A DNA stretch of 6,947 nt from Planctomycetota bacterium (lineage in GTDB: Bacteria; Planctomycetota; Planctomycetia; Planctomycetales; Planctomycetaceae). The stretch is taken from assembly GCA_026692825.1 (NCBI GenBank), contig JAPLOC010000494.1, forward strand, positions 1-6,947. Direction: 5' to 3'. The notes under the pieces are model-generated. The model did no database searches. It saw nothing but the letters and a program-made list of their open reading frames with translations, and was not told the DNA's origin. Positions 1 through 5,285 of the stretch are shown piece after piece (position 1 is the stretch's first letter; every line of letters starts with the position of its first letter). The position numbers and the translations under genes were made by a program.

Positions 1-1
1 C

Positions 2-73
2 CTGACCAGAAACCTGCTGACGCTGCACGACCACCTGACAACGGAATCGCCGAGCGCGGCTGCCGCCCCATGA
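2..73 (+). CDS. C-terminal end of an unidentified protein (5' end outside window)
   Basis: An open frame runs from the left edge to a TGA at 71-73 and gives about 23 residues, beginning LTRNLLTLHDHL and ending in an alanine-rich tail (SAAAAP). Third codon positions are mostly G or C, as in the real genes of this window, which favours coding over chance. The fragment is too short to assign a family. It points towards the minus-strand DUF4058 gene, so the region to its right is a convergent intergenic space. Confidence is limited by length; the left-hand neighbouring sequence would settle it. Confidence 0.5.
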   Translation: MTRNLLTLHDHLTTESPSAAAAP

Positions 74-136
74 TTTCGCCTTCCAAAAGCCGGACAGTCT
101 CTTTAACTGGTGGTAGCAATTGGGCCCGAACGAGTG

Positions 137-240
137 CAGCCGGCCTTTAGCCGGCTTCCCGTCGGGCGGCTTCAGCCATTCGAAAATTTGAATTCACCCT
201 TTGGAATCCAACGAATGGCAAGCCGGCTGAACGCCGGCTG
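137..240. repeat. Nested ~104-bp imperfect palindrome (REP/MITE-like)
   Basis: The outer arms, 137-157 and 220-240, are complementary at 19 of 21 positions. Each arm is also a hairpin of its own: AGCCGGC/GCCGGCT at 138-144/150-156 (loop CTTTA) and the same stem at 221-227/233-239 (loop TGAAC). Inside lies a second pair, GCCATTCG at 175-182 against CGAATGGC at 212-219, and a third, TTGAATTC at 188-195 against GAATCCAA at 204-211 with one mismatch. The left half has 17 unpaired bases at 158-174, including a small CCCGTCGGG palindrome, and a 5-base bulge at 183-187. Hairpins within a larger palindrome resemble paired REP units (BIMEs) or a MITE. It lies between convergent genes, where such elements are tolerated. 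No transposase is present in the window. Confidence 0.75.
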
Positions 241-254
241 GAACCAGTCGGGAG

Positions 255-284
255 ACCAGCTTTCCACCAGCAAGAAGCTGGTGG
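255..284. repeat. Hairpin with two mutually exclusive stems
   Basis: ACCAGCTT at 255-262 can pair with AAGCTGGT at 275-282. CCACCAGC at 264-271 can pair with GCTGGTGG at 277-284, leaving a 5-base AAGAA loop. The two stems share the right arm, so only one can form at a time. The second has the 5-base loop seen in both AGCCGGC hairpins just upstream, so it is probably the native form. Confidence 0.65.
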
Positions 285-293
285 CAAAAGGGG

Positions 294-311
294 AGTCGGC
301 TGAAGCCGACT
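294..311. repeat. Near-perfect palindrome AGTCGGCT/AGCCGACT
   Basis: Eight-base arms at 294-301 and 304-311 flank only two bases (GA). As RNA or single-stranded DNA it would fold with a 4-base loop. It is one unit of the palindrome cluster at 137-392. No T-run follows on either strand, so it does not look like an intrinsic terminator. Confidence 0.65.
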
Positions 312-318
312 GATTGCG

Positions 319-333
319 CCCGCCTGCGGCGGG
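319..333. repeat. GC hairpin CCCGCC/GGCGGG
   Basis: Six-base arms at 319-324 and 328-333 flank a TGC loop. It follows the previous palindrome by seven bases and belongs to the same cluster. Confidence 0.55.
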
Positions 334-372
334 TGTTGTGAACTGACACGCCTCGCGGGCCGCCGAGATTCA

Positions 373-392
373 GCGTGGATTTCATTCCACGC
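373..392. repeat. Hairpin GCGTGGA/TCCACGC
   Basis: Seven-base arms at 373-379 and 386-392 flank a 6-base TTTCAT loop. It is the cluster member nearest the DUF4058 gene, about 40 bases past its stop codon on the minus strand. It could slow or end transcription of that gene, but no U-tract follows it. Confidence 0.5.
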
Positions 393-432
393 GAAAATGC
401 GAGCCGCCTGTTTCTCGCCGCTGTCGGCCGCC

Positions 433-1239
433 TCACCTCCGCTGCGCCGCCCGCAACAGCTCGTTCGCCCAGTCGGCATCCTCCTTCCACAGCGGCGGCT
501 CTGGCTCGCCGCCATAGTCGATGTCGTCATATCCCCCGTTTTCATAAGCGGCTTCGATCAATGCCTGCAAATTGAGTAAGACGTCGCAATCTCCAGCGCG
601 GAGGGGAATGCGTATCGTCGGCAATCGCTCCCGCAAAGGCACCCGGTACATCTCGATGTTGTCCGGATCGGTGGCACGGCTGACGGCGACGCGGTACGTC
701 CCGCGGCATGAGGCGGGAACGGCTTCCCACGGGGCGATCAGCACGTACTCGCCGTCCCTCAAGAGGTCGATCTCCACCAGATTGACCCCCGACTCTGCCA
801 GTTGCCACTGTTTCTTGCGAAACGCGACTCGACCCTTGGCGTCCAGTTTGTTGCCCGGACTCAGAATCTCGATCGTCGTCACAATCCGGTTCCCCGAGCG
901 CGTGTCGAGAATCTGCAACGTCCGTTCGGTCGCCGGCTCGACCATGCGTGGCACCAGTACCGGATCAGCGGCATCCAGAACCAGCGTCGCCGACGCGGCC
1001 GAAGAAGGCGACAACGAACCTTCCGGCCGTTTCGCAAGGATTCGCACATCGGGAATATATCCCACCGGGCGCTCCGTCGAGTCGGGATCCTGGACCGAGA
1101 TGCGCTCCTCGACACGGACCTTGAGATCGCCGGGGAGTTGCGGACGAAGCTGATCGCCGGTGTACACGATCAGGCGCGTATGCACGTCTCCCCAGTGTGC
1201 TTCGAGGTACGGATCCATTCCGGGAAAGGGACTCTTCAT
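433..1239 (-). CDS. DUF4058 family protein (possible PD-(D/E)XK-like fold)
   Basis: This 268-residue protein has no established function. It opens with the family signature MKSPFPGMDPYLE and appears full length. I chose the ATG at 1237-1239 rather than the in-frame TTG at 1257, because GAGG lies 6 bases upstream and family members start at MKSPFPGM. Visible motifs are YIPDVRI (residues 61-67), TIEILSPGNK (122-131), a KK pair at 142-143, and LVEIDLL (154-160). The order PD, then E-x-L-S-P, then a lysine and a V/I-E/D strand resembles Uma2/DUF820 nuclease-like proteins. That link is my inference, not established. No signal peptide or membrane helix is seen, so the protein is probably cytoplasmic. 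It ends in VLLNLQALIE...GGYDDIDY and a charged tail. A decayed copy of its 3' part lies at 1537-1680 on the same strand, which fits the multicopy habit of this family. Confidence 0.9.
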   Translation of the reverse strand: MKSPFPGMDPYLEAHWGDVHTRLIVYTGDQLRPQLPGDLKVRVEERISVQDPDSTERPVGYIPDVRILAKRPEGSLSPSSAASATLVLDAADPVLVPRMVEPATERTLQILDTRSGNRIVTTIEILSPGNKLDAKGRVAFRKKQWQLAESGVNLVEIDLLRDGEYVLIAPWEAVPASCRGTYRVAVSRATDPDNIEMYRVPLRERLPTIRIPLRAGDCDVLLNLQALIEAAYENGGYDDIDYGGEPEPPLWKEDADWANELLRAAQRR

Positions 1240-1245
1240 CGGACG

Positions 1246-1249
1246 CCTC
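1246..1249 (-). promoter_or_regulatory. Ribosome binding site of the DUF4058 gene
   Basis: On the minus strand GAGG lies six bases before the ATG at 1239. It supports this ATG over the in-frame TTG at 1257, which would overlap the site. Confidence 0.5.
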
Positions 1250-1536
1250 AAATCCAACTCGGTTCAATGTCGATGTCGCTCCGCACACCTTGCAACCAGT
1301 CTACGGCAACCTCCTTACACGGTCGAGAGTCACAAAACCGCTCGCGAAACGAAAAGCCCTCCAAGAACAGGATTGACCGCCGTAAAATCCATCCTTTTTC
1401 ATCCTGTCTGGTTTTTTTCTTCGAACTATCAAGCCAGCTCGTGTGGATCGCTGAAGGATTGCTGCGGAAATAGAAGGTTTGACAGGATGAAGAGGATGAA
1501 AGGGATGATGAGGATGGAACAGTGGCCCGACATCGT
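1250..1536. other. Intergenic stretch without a gene
   Basis: Neither strand shows a reading frame that resembles a known protein. Open frames here are extensions of frames antisense to DUF4058 or have unnatural composition. The stretch is more AT-rich than its surroundings, with a T-run at 1411-1418. It holds the inverted repeat listed separately and a purine-rich run of GGATGA-like units at 1485-1517. It must contain the promoter of the minus-strand DUF4058 gene, but I see no convincing -35/-10 pair. Confidence 0.5.
1390..1498. repeat. Spaced inverted repeat (CATCCT...CATCCTGTC / GACAGGATG...AGGATG)
   Basis: The left arm at 1390-1408 and the right arm at 1481-1498 are near-perfect reverse complements; the left has one extra T and one substitution. 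They enclose about 72 bases. Past the right arm, GGATG-type units continue to about 1517. The enclosed segment has no coding potential. The layout suggests a small non-autonomous element or a long hairpin, but no target-site duplication is obvious. Confidence 0.55.
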
Positions 1537-1680
1537 TCAACGAGTCGCCAGCCGGAAAATCTGTGATGGATACTCGATGTCGTCGTATCCCCCGTTTTCA
1601 TAGGTGGTGTCAATCAATGCCTGCAAGTTGAGTACACCTTGATGTTTTCGGGATCGGTGGCGCGGCTGGAGGCGACGTGG
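1537..1680 (-). pseudogene. Decayed 3' fragment of a second DUF4058 gene
   Basis: Read on the minus strand, 1680-1635 gives HVASSRATDPENIKV, matching YRVAVSRATDPDNIEM of the intact DUF4058 protein. After a frame change, 1634-1571 gives VLNLQALIDTTYENGGYDDIEY, matching its C-terminus. The 70 bases between (576-645 in the intact gene) are missing, and the break falls on a GTA shared by both flanks. By hand alignment 54 of 61 bases match on one side and 38 of 46 on the other. The loss is not a multiple of three, so the frame is broken. Everything upstream of the RVAVSRATD region is also gone, and similarity stops at about 1680. The frame ends at a TGA at 1537-1539 after PSQIFRLATR, which has no match in the intact copy. 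This is most likely the relic of a tandem duplicate. Confidence 0.85.
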
Positions 1681-1730
1681 AATGGTCGCCCGAAAACTGC
1701 GTCGCGAGACAAAAAGGGGTCGGCTTGTTG

Positions 1731-1736
1731 TATAAT
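1731..1736 (+). promoter_or_regulatory. -10 element TATAAT of the DUF1549/DUF1553 gene
   Basis: A perfect sigma-70-type TATAAT lies 64 bases before the ATG at 1800, predicting a leader of about 57 bases. The best -35 candidate, GAGACA at 1705-1710, matches TTGACA at four of six positions but with a long spacer of about 20 bases, so the -35 is weak or different. The site stands out because the surrounding sequence is GC-rich. Confidence 0.55.
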
Positions 1737-1799
1737 GCTGGGGACTGCCAGAACCCCTCGTCCGGTTCCCGAATCCGCACTTGCCGCACGACACCCGAT

Positions 1800-3230
1800 A
1801 TGACTCTGCCTTCACGCCATCGCTGGTTGGTTCGCCTGACGCTGGTCGCGACATTCGCCTTGGTTTTATCCGCAGGTTTGCGTGCCGAGGACTCCGCCAG
1901 TCCCGAGGCCCCGACTCACTGGGCGTTTCGCCCGGTGACGCGGTCCGCGGTTCCTGTGGTCCAACAACGGCAACGGGTTCAAAACCCGGTCGACGCGTTT
2001 CTGCTGTCTCGATTGGAGGAAAAGGGGCTTTCCTTCGCCCCCGTCGCGACCCGGCGTGACCTGATTCGGCGGGTGAAATTCGATCTCACCGGGCTTCCCC
2101 CCACTCCGGCGGAAATCACCGAGTTTGTGAATGATTCCGCACCCGACGCCTACGAACGGCTGGTCGACCGGTTGCTGGCCAGTCCCCAGTATGGCGAACA
2201 TTGGGGCCGGTTCTGGCTGGATATTGTCCGCTACGCCGAAACCGCCGGCTTCAACGCCGACCCGGTTCGTCCCCTCGCCTGGAAATACCGCGACTGGGTC
2301 ATTCAGGCGTTCAACAACGATCTGCCGTTCGACAGATTCGTGGAACAGCAAATCGCCGGCGATGAACTCTTTCCGGACGATCCACAGGCGCGGCTCGCGA
2401 CGGGATACATCCTGATGTGGCCCGATGAAAGCAACGCGTCGAACATTCTGCTCGCCCGGCAGGAATCGCTGAACGACCTGACCGGCAACGTCGGGTCGGT
2501 GTTTCTGGGAGTTTCGATCGGTTGCGCCCAGTGCCACAATCACAAGTTCGATCCGATTCCGCAGCGCGATTTCTTCCGCCTGCAGGCGTTCTTTTCGGGA
2601 CTGGTCCGCTGCGACAGCGCCGCGGTCGGCCCGTTGCCGGAGTTGGTCGCGTGGCAGAAACTGGACGACGAATGGCTTCAGCAGACGCAGCCCCAGCGGC
2701 TGGAATTGCAAAAACTGGAAGCCGAGGCGCGGGTGAAGGCGGCGGGGGATCGACGGATGAAGTTCCCGCAGGTCGTTCTCGAGGCGATCGACACCCCGCC
2801 GGAACTACGGACGACAATGCAGCGCCAGCTCGCTTTCTGGTGCGAACGCCAGATGGGAATCACCGATGAGGGGATTGTGGCGGCCCTGTCGCCCGAGCAG
2901 AAGCAGCGGCGAATTGAACTGCGGAAGCAGCTCGCCGACGCCCAGGGAAAACGTCCGAAACCTCCGGCTGAGATTGATGGCATGGTGGCGGGTGAAGTCG
3001 ACTGCACTCCACCTGCGACGCACGTGCTGGCCGCCGGGAGTTACAACAAACCGCTCGCGGAGGTCCAGCCGGGCTTCCCATCGTTTGTGGCGACGGGTTC
3101 TCTGGGCGACGCGCCTATCACCGTTCCCCATCCCAAGACCTCGGGGCGTCGGTCGGTGCTGGCGAAGTGGGATCGTCAATCGGGTCTGGCAGGGACATTT
3201 TGGACGGGGCCTGGTCGACAATGGCAATGA
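1800..3230 (+). CDS. DUF1549 half with CxxCH motif (5' part of broken gene)
   Basis: This is the readable 5' frame, 476 residues. The ATG at 1800 is chosen because it gives a clear signal peptide: basic MTLPSRHRWLVR, a hydrophobic core to about residue 26, and a cleavage site near LRA-ED at 29/30. The frame is open further upstream but crosses the promoter. No strong ribosome binding site is seen. HWAFRPV at 40-46 and RRVKFDLTGLPPTP near 90-105 are the usual DUF1549 start. CAQCHNHKFDPI begins at C242 and is the family's haem-binding-type CxxCH signature. There is no separate N-terminal cytochrome (PSCyt1) domain. A Gln/Glu/Lys-rich, probably helical region follows at about 285-400, then PATHVLAAGSYNKP. 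After W457 the remaining 19 residues are a frameshift tail without family similarity. Confidence 0.8.
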   Translation: MTLPSRHRWLVRLTLVATFALVLSAGLRAEDSASPEAPTHWAFRPVTRSAVPVVQQRQRVQNPVDAFLLSRLEEKGLSFAPVATRRDLIRRVKFDLTGLPPTPAEITEFVNDSAPDAYERLVDRLLASPQYGEHWGRFWLDIVRYAETAGFNADPVRPLAWKYRDWVIQAFNNDLPFDRFVEQQIAGDELFPDDPQARLATGYILMWPDESNASNILLARQESLNDLTGNVGSVFLGVSIGCAQCHNHKFDPIPQRDFFRLQAFFSGLVRCDSAAVGPLPELVAWQKLDDEWLQQTQPQRLELQKLEAEARVKAAGDRRMKFPQVVLEAIDTPPELRTTMQRQLAFWCERQMGITDEGIVAALSPEQKQRRIELRKQLADAQGKRPKPPAEIDGMVAGEVDCTPPATHVLAAGSYNKPLAEVQPGFPSFVATGSLGDAPITVPHPKTSGRRSVLAKWDRQSGLAGTFWTGPGRQWQ

Positions 3231-4092
3231 TTTCGGAAACCAAACCAGTCCCCCGACCCATCCCGAGTTGCTCGACTGGCTGGCGGCGGTCTTTGTCTTG
3301 CCCGAGGAGGCGGTTGCGAGCGCTGATCCGTCGGGACTGGGCTTGAAGCTGAAGAGCCTGCACCGGTTGTTACTCACGTCCACCGCGTATCAGCAGGCGG
3401 GAGTCGACGCGGTGGACCCCGAAGCGCTTTCCGCCGCGCTGGAAGCCGACGCGGGGAACCGGTTGTATTGGCACTTCACCCGCCGACGGCTCTCGGGAGA
3501 ATCGGTTCGTGATTCGCTGTTGGCGATCGCCGGCAATTTGAATCAGACGCAGCTTGGCCCCAGTGTCTGGCCCGAACTCCCCCGCGACTTCACCGCGCGT
3601 GAGGCGTGGAAGGTTTCACCCGCAATCGCCGACCGCAATCGGCGGAGCATTTACATCCACGCGAAACGGAACCTTCCGTATCCGCTGTTGGAAGCGTTTG
3701 ATCTGCCCGACATGCACGAGAGCTGTGCACGGCGGTCACAAACGACTGTCGCCCCCCAGGCGCTGATGCTGCTCAACAGCGATTTGATCCTGGCGCTCGC
3801 CCGGCAACTGGCGGGAGAGCTGCTGCGCGACAATCCCGAAGCCGACGCCACCACGCTCATTGGCGAACTCTACGCGCGAGTCTTCGGCCGAGCACCCGAT
3901 GCCGACGAACTTCCGGCGGCCAACAGCTTTCTCGATCGGCAAACGCTGCTTTTGGGCCAGCGGGTCCGCTCGGGAGATCGGTTATTGCTTCCGAAAGGAA
4001 TGCCCAAATTTCTCGACCCCGCCCGGGCTGCCGCCGTGGTCGATTTGTGCCACGCGTTACTGAACGCGAATGAGTTTTTGTACGTGGATTGA
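3172..4092 (+). CDS. DUF1553 half, out of frame (3' part of broken gene)
   Basis: About 306 residues of the DUF1553 domain are readable from ATC at 3172 to the TGA at 4090-4092. Recognisable blocks in order are NRVWQGHFGRGLV, PPTHPELLDWLA, LKSLHRLLLTSTAYQQ, RRLSGESVRDSLLAIAG, RRSIYIHAKRNLPYPLLEAFD, TTVAPQALMLLNSDLI, and the family's usual ending DLCHALLNANEFLYVD. The frame is open back to about 2866, but 2866-3171 in this frame is arginine-rich and antithetic to the true upstream frame, so it is not coding. No start codon with a ribosome binding site lies near 3172, so this half is unlikely to be made alone. Confidence 0.75.
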   Translation: MVNRVWQGHFGRGLVDNGNDFGNQTSPPTHPELLDWLAAVFVLPEEAVASADPSGLGLKLKSLHRLLLTSTAYQQAGVDAVDPEALSAALEADAGNRLYWHFTRRRLSGESVRDSLLAIAGNLNQTQLGPSVWPELPRDFTAREAWKVSPAIADRNRRSIYIHAKRNLPYPLLEAFDLPDMHESCARRSQTTVAPQALMLLNSDLILALARQLAGELLRDNPEADATTLIGELYARVFGRAPDADELPAANSFLDRQTLLLGQRVRSGDRLLLPKGMPKFLDPARAAAVVDLCHALLNANEFLYVD

Positions 4093-4217
4093 GGTCGGGA
4101 TCCTTCGGCCAGAAAGCCGCATTCAAGTTCCTGGATTTCTTGAACTCACCCGCCAAGTGGAGTCCCGCGTCGATTTCTTCTGTCACCAGTGATTCTTGAT
4201 CCAAGTCAGAACCGTGT

Positions 4218-4721
4218 CTACTTCGCCCGCTTCGCCCTCGGCGGCGCGAATTTGATCTTTTCCACGAACCGCAATGGCTGGCCGGTTTTTTCGTCGACCT
4301 TGCCCGTACAGGCGGTCATCGCCGAGACGACGTACTGATATTGCAGCTCATAGTCGGCGTCGAGTTCCACTTCGATGTCCTTGCTGAACGCGGCTCCCGG
4401 GCGGCCGACTAGACTCAAGACCTCCTGGTTGAGCAGCGCGAACGCCCGTTGATCGTTCCCCAGCGATTGCCGGCCAATCGCGATCGTCCGTAGCGTCCCG
4501 TCCGGATTCGATTCGAGTCGAACCTTGATCGGGGGAAGTTCCGACTGCTGCCCCACCCCCTGTCCCAGCGGCATGTTGATGTTGAAATCCCCTTCGTTCG
4601 CCCGGATCTTCAACGTCAACATGAAGAAAATGATCAACTGAAACACGCAGTCGATCATCGGCGTCATGTCGATGGGGATCTTTTCGAATCCGCCGGAACC
4701 CTTTTTGAGCTTGATCGCCAT
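4218..4721 (-). CDS. exbD: ExbD/TolR-type biopolymer transport protein (second copy)
   Basis: This 167-residue protein is a small inner-membrane subunit of the ExbB-ExbD proton motor. A basic N-terminus (MAIKLKKGSGGFEK) leads into IPIDMTPMIDCVFQLIIFFMLTL. The membrane helix is at about residues 20-38 and carries the conserved proton-relay aspartate D24. The rest would be periplasmic and ends in the DADYELQYQYVVSAMTAC block and a basic KIKFAPPRAKRAK tail. It follows the first exbD by three bases, so the two are surely co-transcribed and probably translationally coupled. A GGAGGGG ribosome binding site lies inside the end of the upstream gene. It differs clearly from its neighbour, so the two may form a mixed dimer in the motor; that is inference. 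The stop is TAG. Confidence 0.93.
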   Translation of the reverse strand: MAIKLKKGSGGFEKIPIDMTPMIDCVFQLIIFFMLTLKIRANEGDFNINMPLGQGVGQQSELPPIKVRLESNPDGTLRTIAIGRQSLGNDQRAFALLNQEVLSLVGRPGAAFSKDIEVELDADYELQYQYVVSAMTACTGKVDEKTGQPLRFVEKIKFAPPRAKRAK

Positions 4722-4724
4722 CGC

Positions 4725-5216
4725 TCACTTCCCCTCCGGCTGCATCGCCTTCAGCGAGAATTTCTCGTAACCCGCCTGCTGGCAGATCTGGATCAGTTTC
4801 TGCACGTCGCCGGTCGCGCACTCCGCGTCGGCCCGAATGACCACCGGAGTTTTCGCCTTGCCGTCCCCATCAAGGTTTCCCTTGATCTTCTCGATCTGAA
4901 ATTCCCGGTCGAGCATCGGGCGGAAGACCTTTTCAAAACTGGGCGCGGGAATCAGGTCGCCATTGTAGAACAGAAACGGTCCATCCTTGACTTCCTTCCC
5001 CGCGCCATCCCGGTGACGCTCGAAGCCAACCTGCAATACCAGCTCGACCGGTGGCTTCACTTTCGGGGGGCGTGCCAGGTCGCTCACCGCCATCCGCACC
5101 CGCTCGTCGGAATTCGCGGCGTCGAAATTGATCACCACCATGAAGAAGGTGATCAACTGAAACACAATGTCGATCATCGGCGTCATGTCGATGTCGATCG
5201 AATTGCTGCTCGCCAT
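4725..5216 (-). CDS. exbD: ExbD/TolR-type biopolymer transport protein (first copy)
   Basis: This 163-residue protein is a partner subunit for the proton channel encoded just upstream. A short cytoplasmic start (MASSNSIDI) is followed by DMTPMIDIVFQLITFFMVVI, a single membrane helix at about residues 11-30 with the conserved aspartate D16. The periplasmic part has a Pro/Lys-rich stretch (LARPPKVKPPVE), an insert around FERHRDGAGKEVKDG, and the typical C-terminal block VVIRADAECATGDVQKLIQICQQAGYEKFSL. It lies 69 bases after the exbB stop, with only a weak AGG before its ATG. Length and motifs look complete. Confidence 0.93.
   Translation of the reverse strand: MASSNSIDIDMTPMIDIVFQLITFFMVVINFDAANSDERVRMAVSDLARPPKVKPPVELVLQVGFERHRDGAGKEVKDGPFLFYNGDLIPAPSFEKVFRPMLDREFQIEKIKGNLDGDGKAKTPVVIRADAECATGDVQKLIQICQQAGYEKFSLKAMQPEGK
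4731..4737 (-). promoter_or_regulatory. Ribosome binding site of the second exbD
   Basis: GGAGGGG on the minus strand, nine bases before the ATG at 4721, lies within the last codons of the first exbD. It is the strongest Shine-Dalgarno match in the window and points to coupled translation. Confidence 0.55.
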
Positions 5217-5285
5217 CTGTTTGCCTGCGGAGGGTGAAGTACGATGTGGAAGCCGGCAGTCGGCGGGTTCAGGAACGGACCGCGA

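Larger units (their letters stand above)
1800..4092 (+). pseudogene. DUF1549/DUF1553 (PSCyt1/PSD1-type) gene, broken by an internal deletion
   Basis: The two halves of one gene lie in different frames. The first runs from ATG 1800 through GRRSVLAKW (W457 at 3168-3170). The second resumes at IVNRVWQGHFGRGLV from 3172. In this family the two motifs are joined by about 12 residues of the type LTDPxNPLTARV. Here a single G (3171) stands in their place, a net loss of about 35 bases that shifts the frame and leads to a TGA at 3228-3230. The restored protein would be about 775 residues and exported. Its role is unknown; family members are abundant in planctomycetes and usually sit next to a DUF1501 gene, which is missing here. 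Apart from the junction both halves are well preserved with no stops, so the lesion is recent or a sequence error. A programmed frameshift is unlikely because conserved residues are absent, not merely out of frame. Confidence 0.85.

Noticed and set aside
137..392. CRISPR array
   Set aside because: The palindromic units differ in sequence and spacing and there are no equal-length spacers; no cas gene is present.
802..1473. Plus-strand open frame of 223 residues
   Set aside because: Most of it is antisense to the clearly conserved DUF4058 gene; the product is rich in Arg/His with no domain signature, typical of a shadow frame in GC-rich DNA.
1537..1854. Minus-strand open frame of 105 residues as a small gene
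   Set aside because: Only its last third matches DUF4058; the rest is unrelated sequence read through after the 70-bp deletion shifted the frame, and it overlaps the promoter of the plus-strand gene.
2523..2537. CAQCH as proof of a cytochrome c
   Set aside because: The motif is part of the DUF1549 core (CAQCHNHKFDPI); no separate cytochrome domain precedes it, so haem attachment is possible but not shown.
1866..2711. Minus-strand open frame of 281 residues
   Set aside because: It mirrors the DUF1549 coding strand codon for codon and has no recognisable motif, while the opposite strand carries a signal peptide and the CAQCH motif.
2866..3171. Upstream extension of the DUF1553 frame as a separate gene start
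   Set aside because: In this interval the other frame encodes conserved DUF1549/1553 sequence; this frame gives an arginine- and tryptophan-rich string without family similarity.
4122..4146. TTCAAG/CTTGAA and AGTTC/GAACT pairings between convergent genes as a bidirectional terminator
   Set aside because: The stems are short and compete, and neither strand has a T-run after them.
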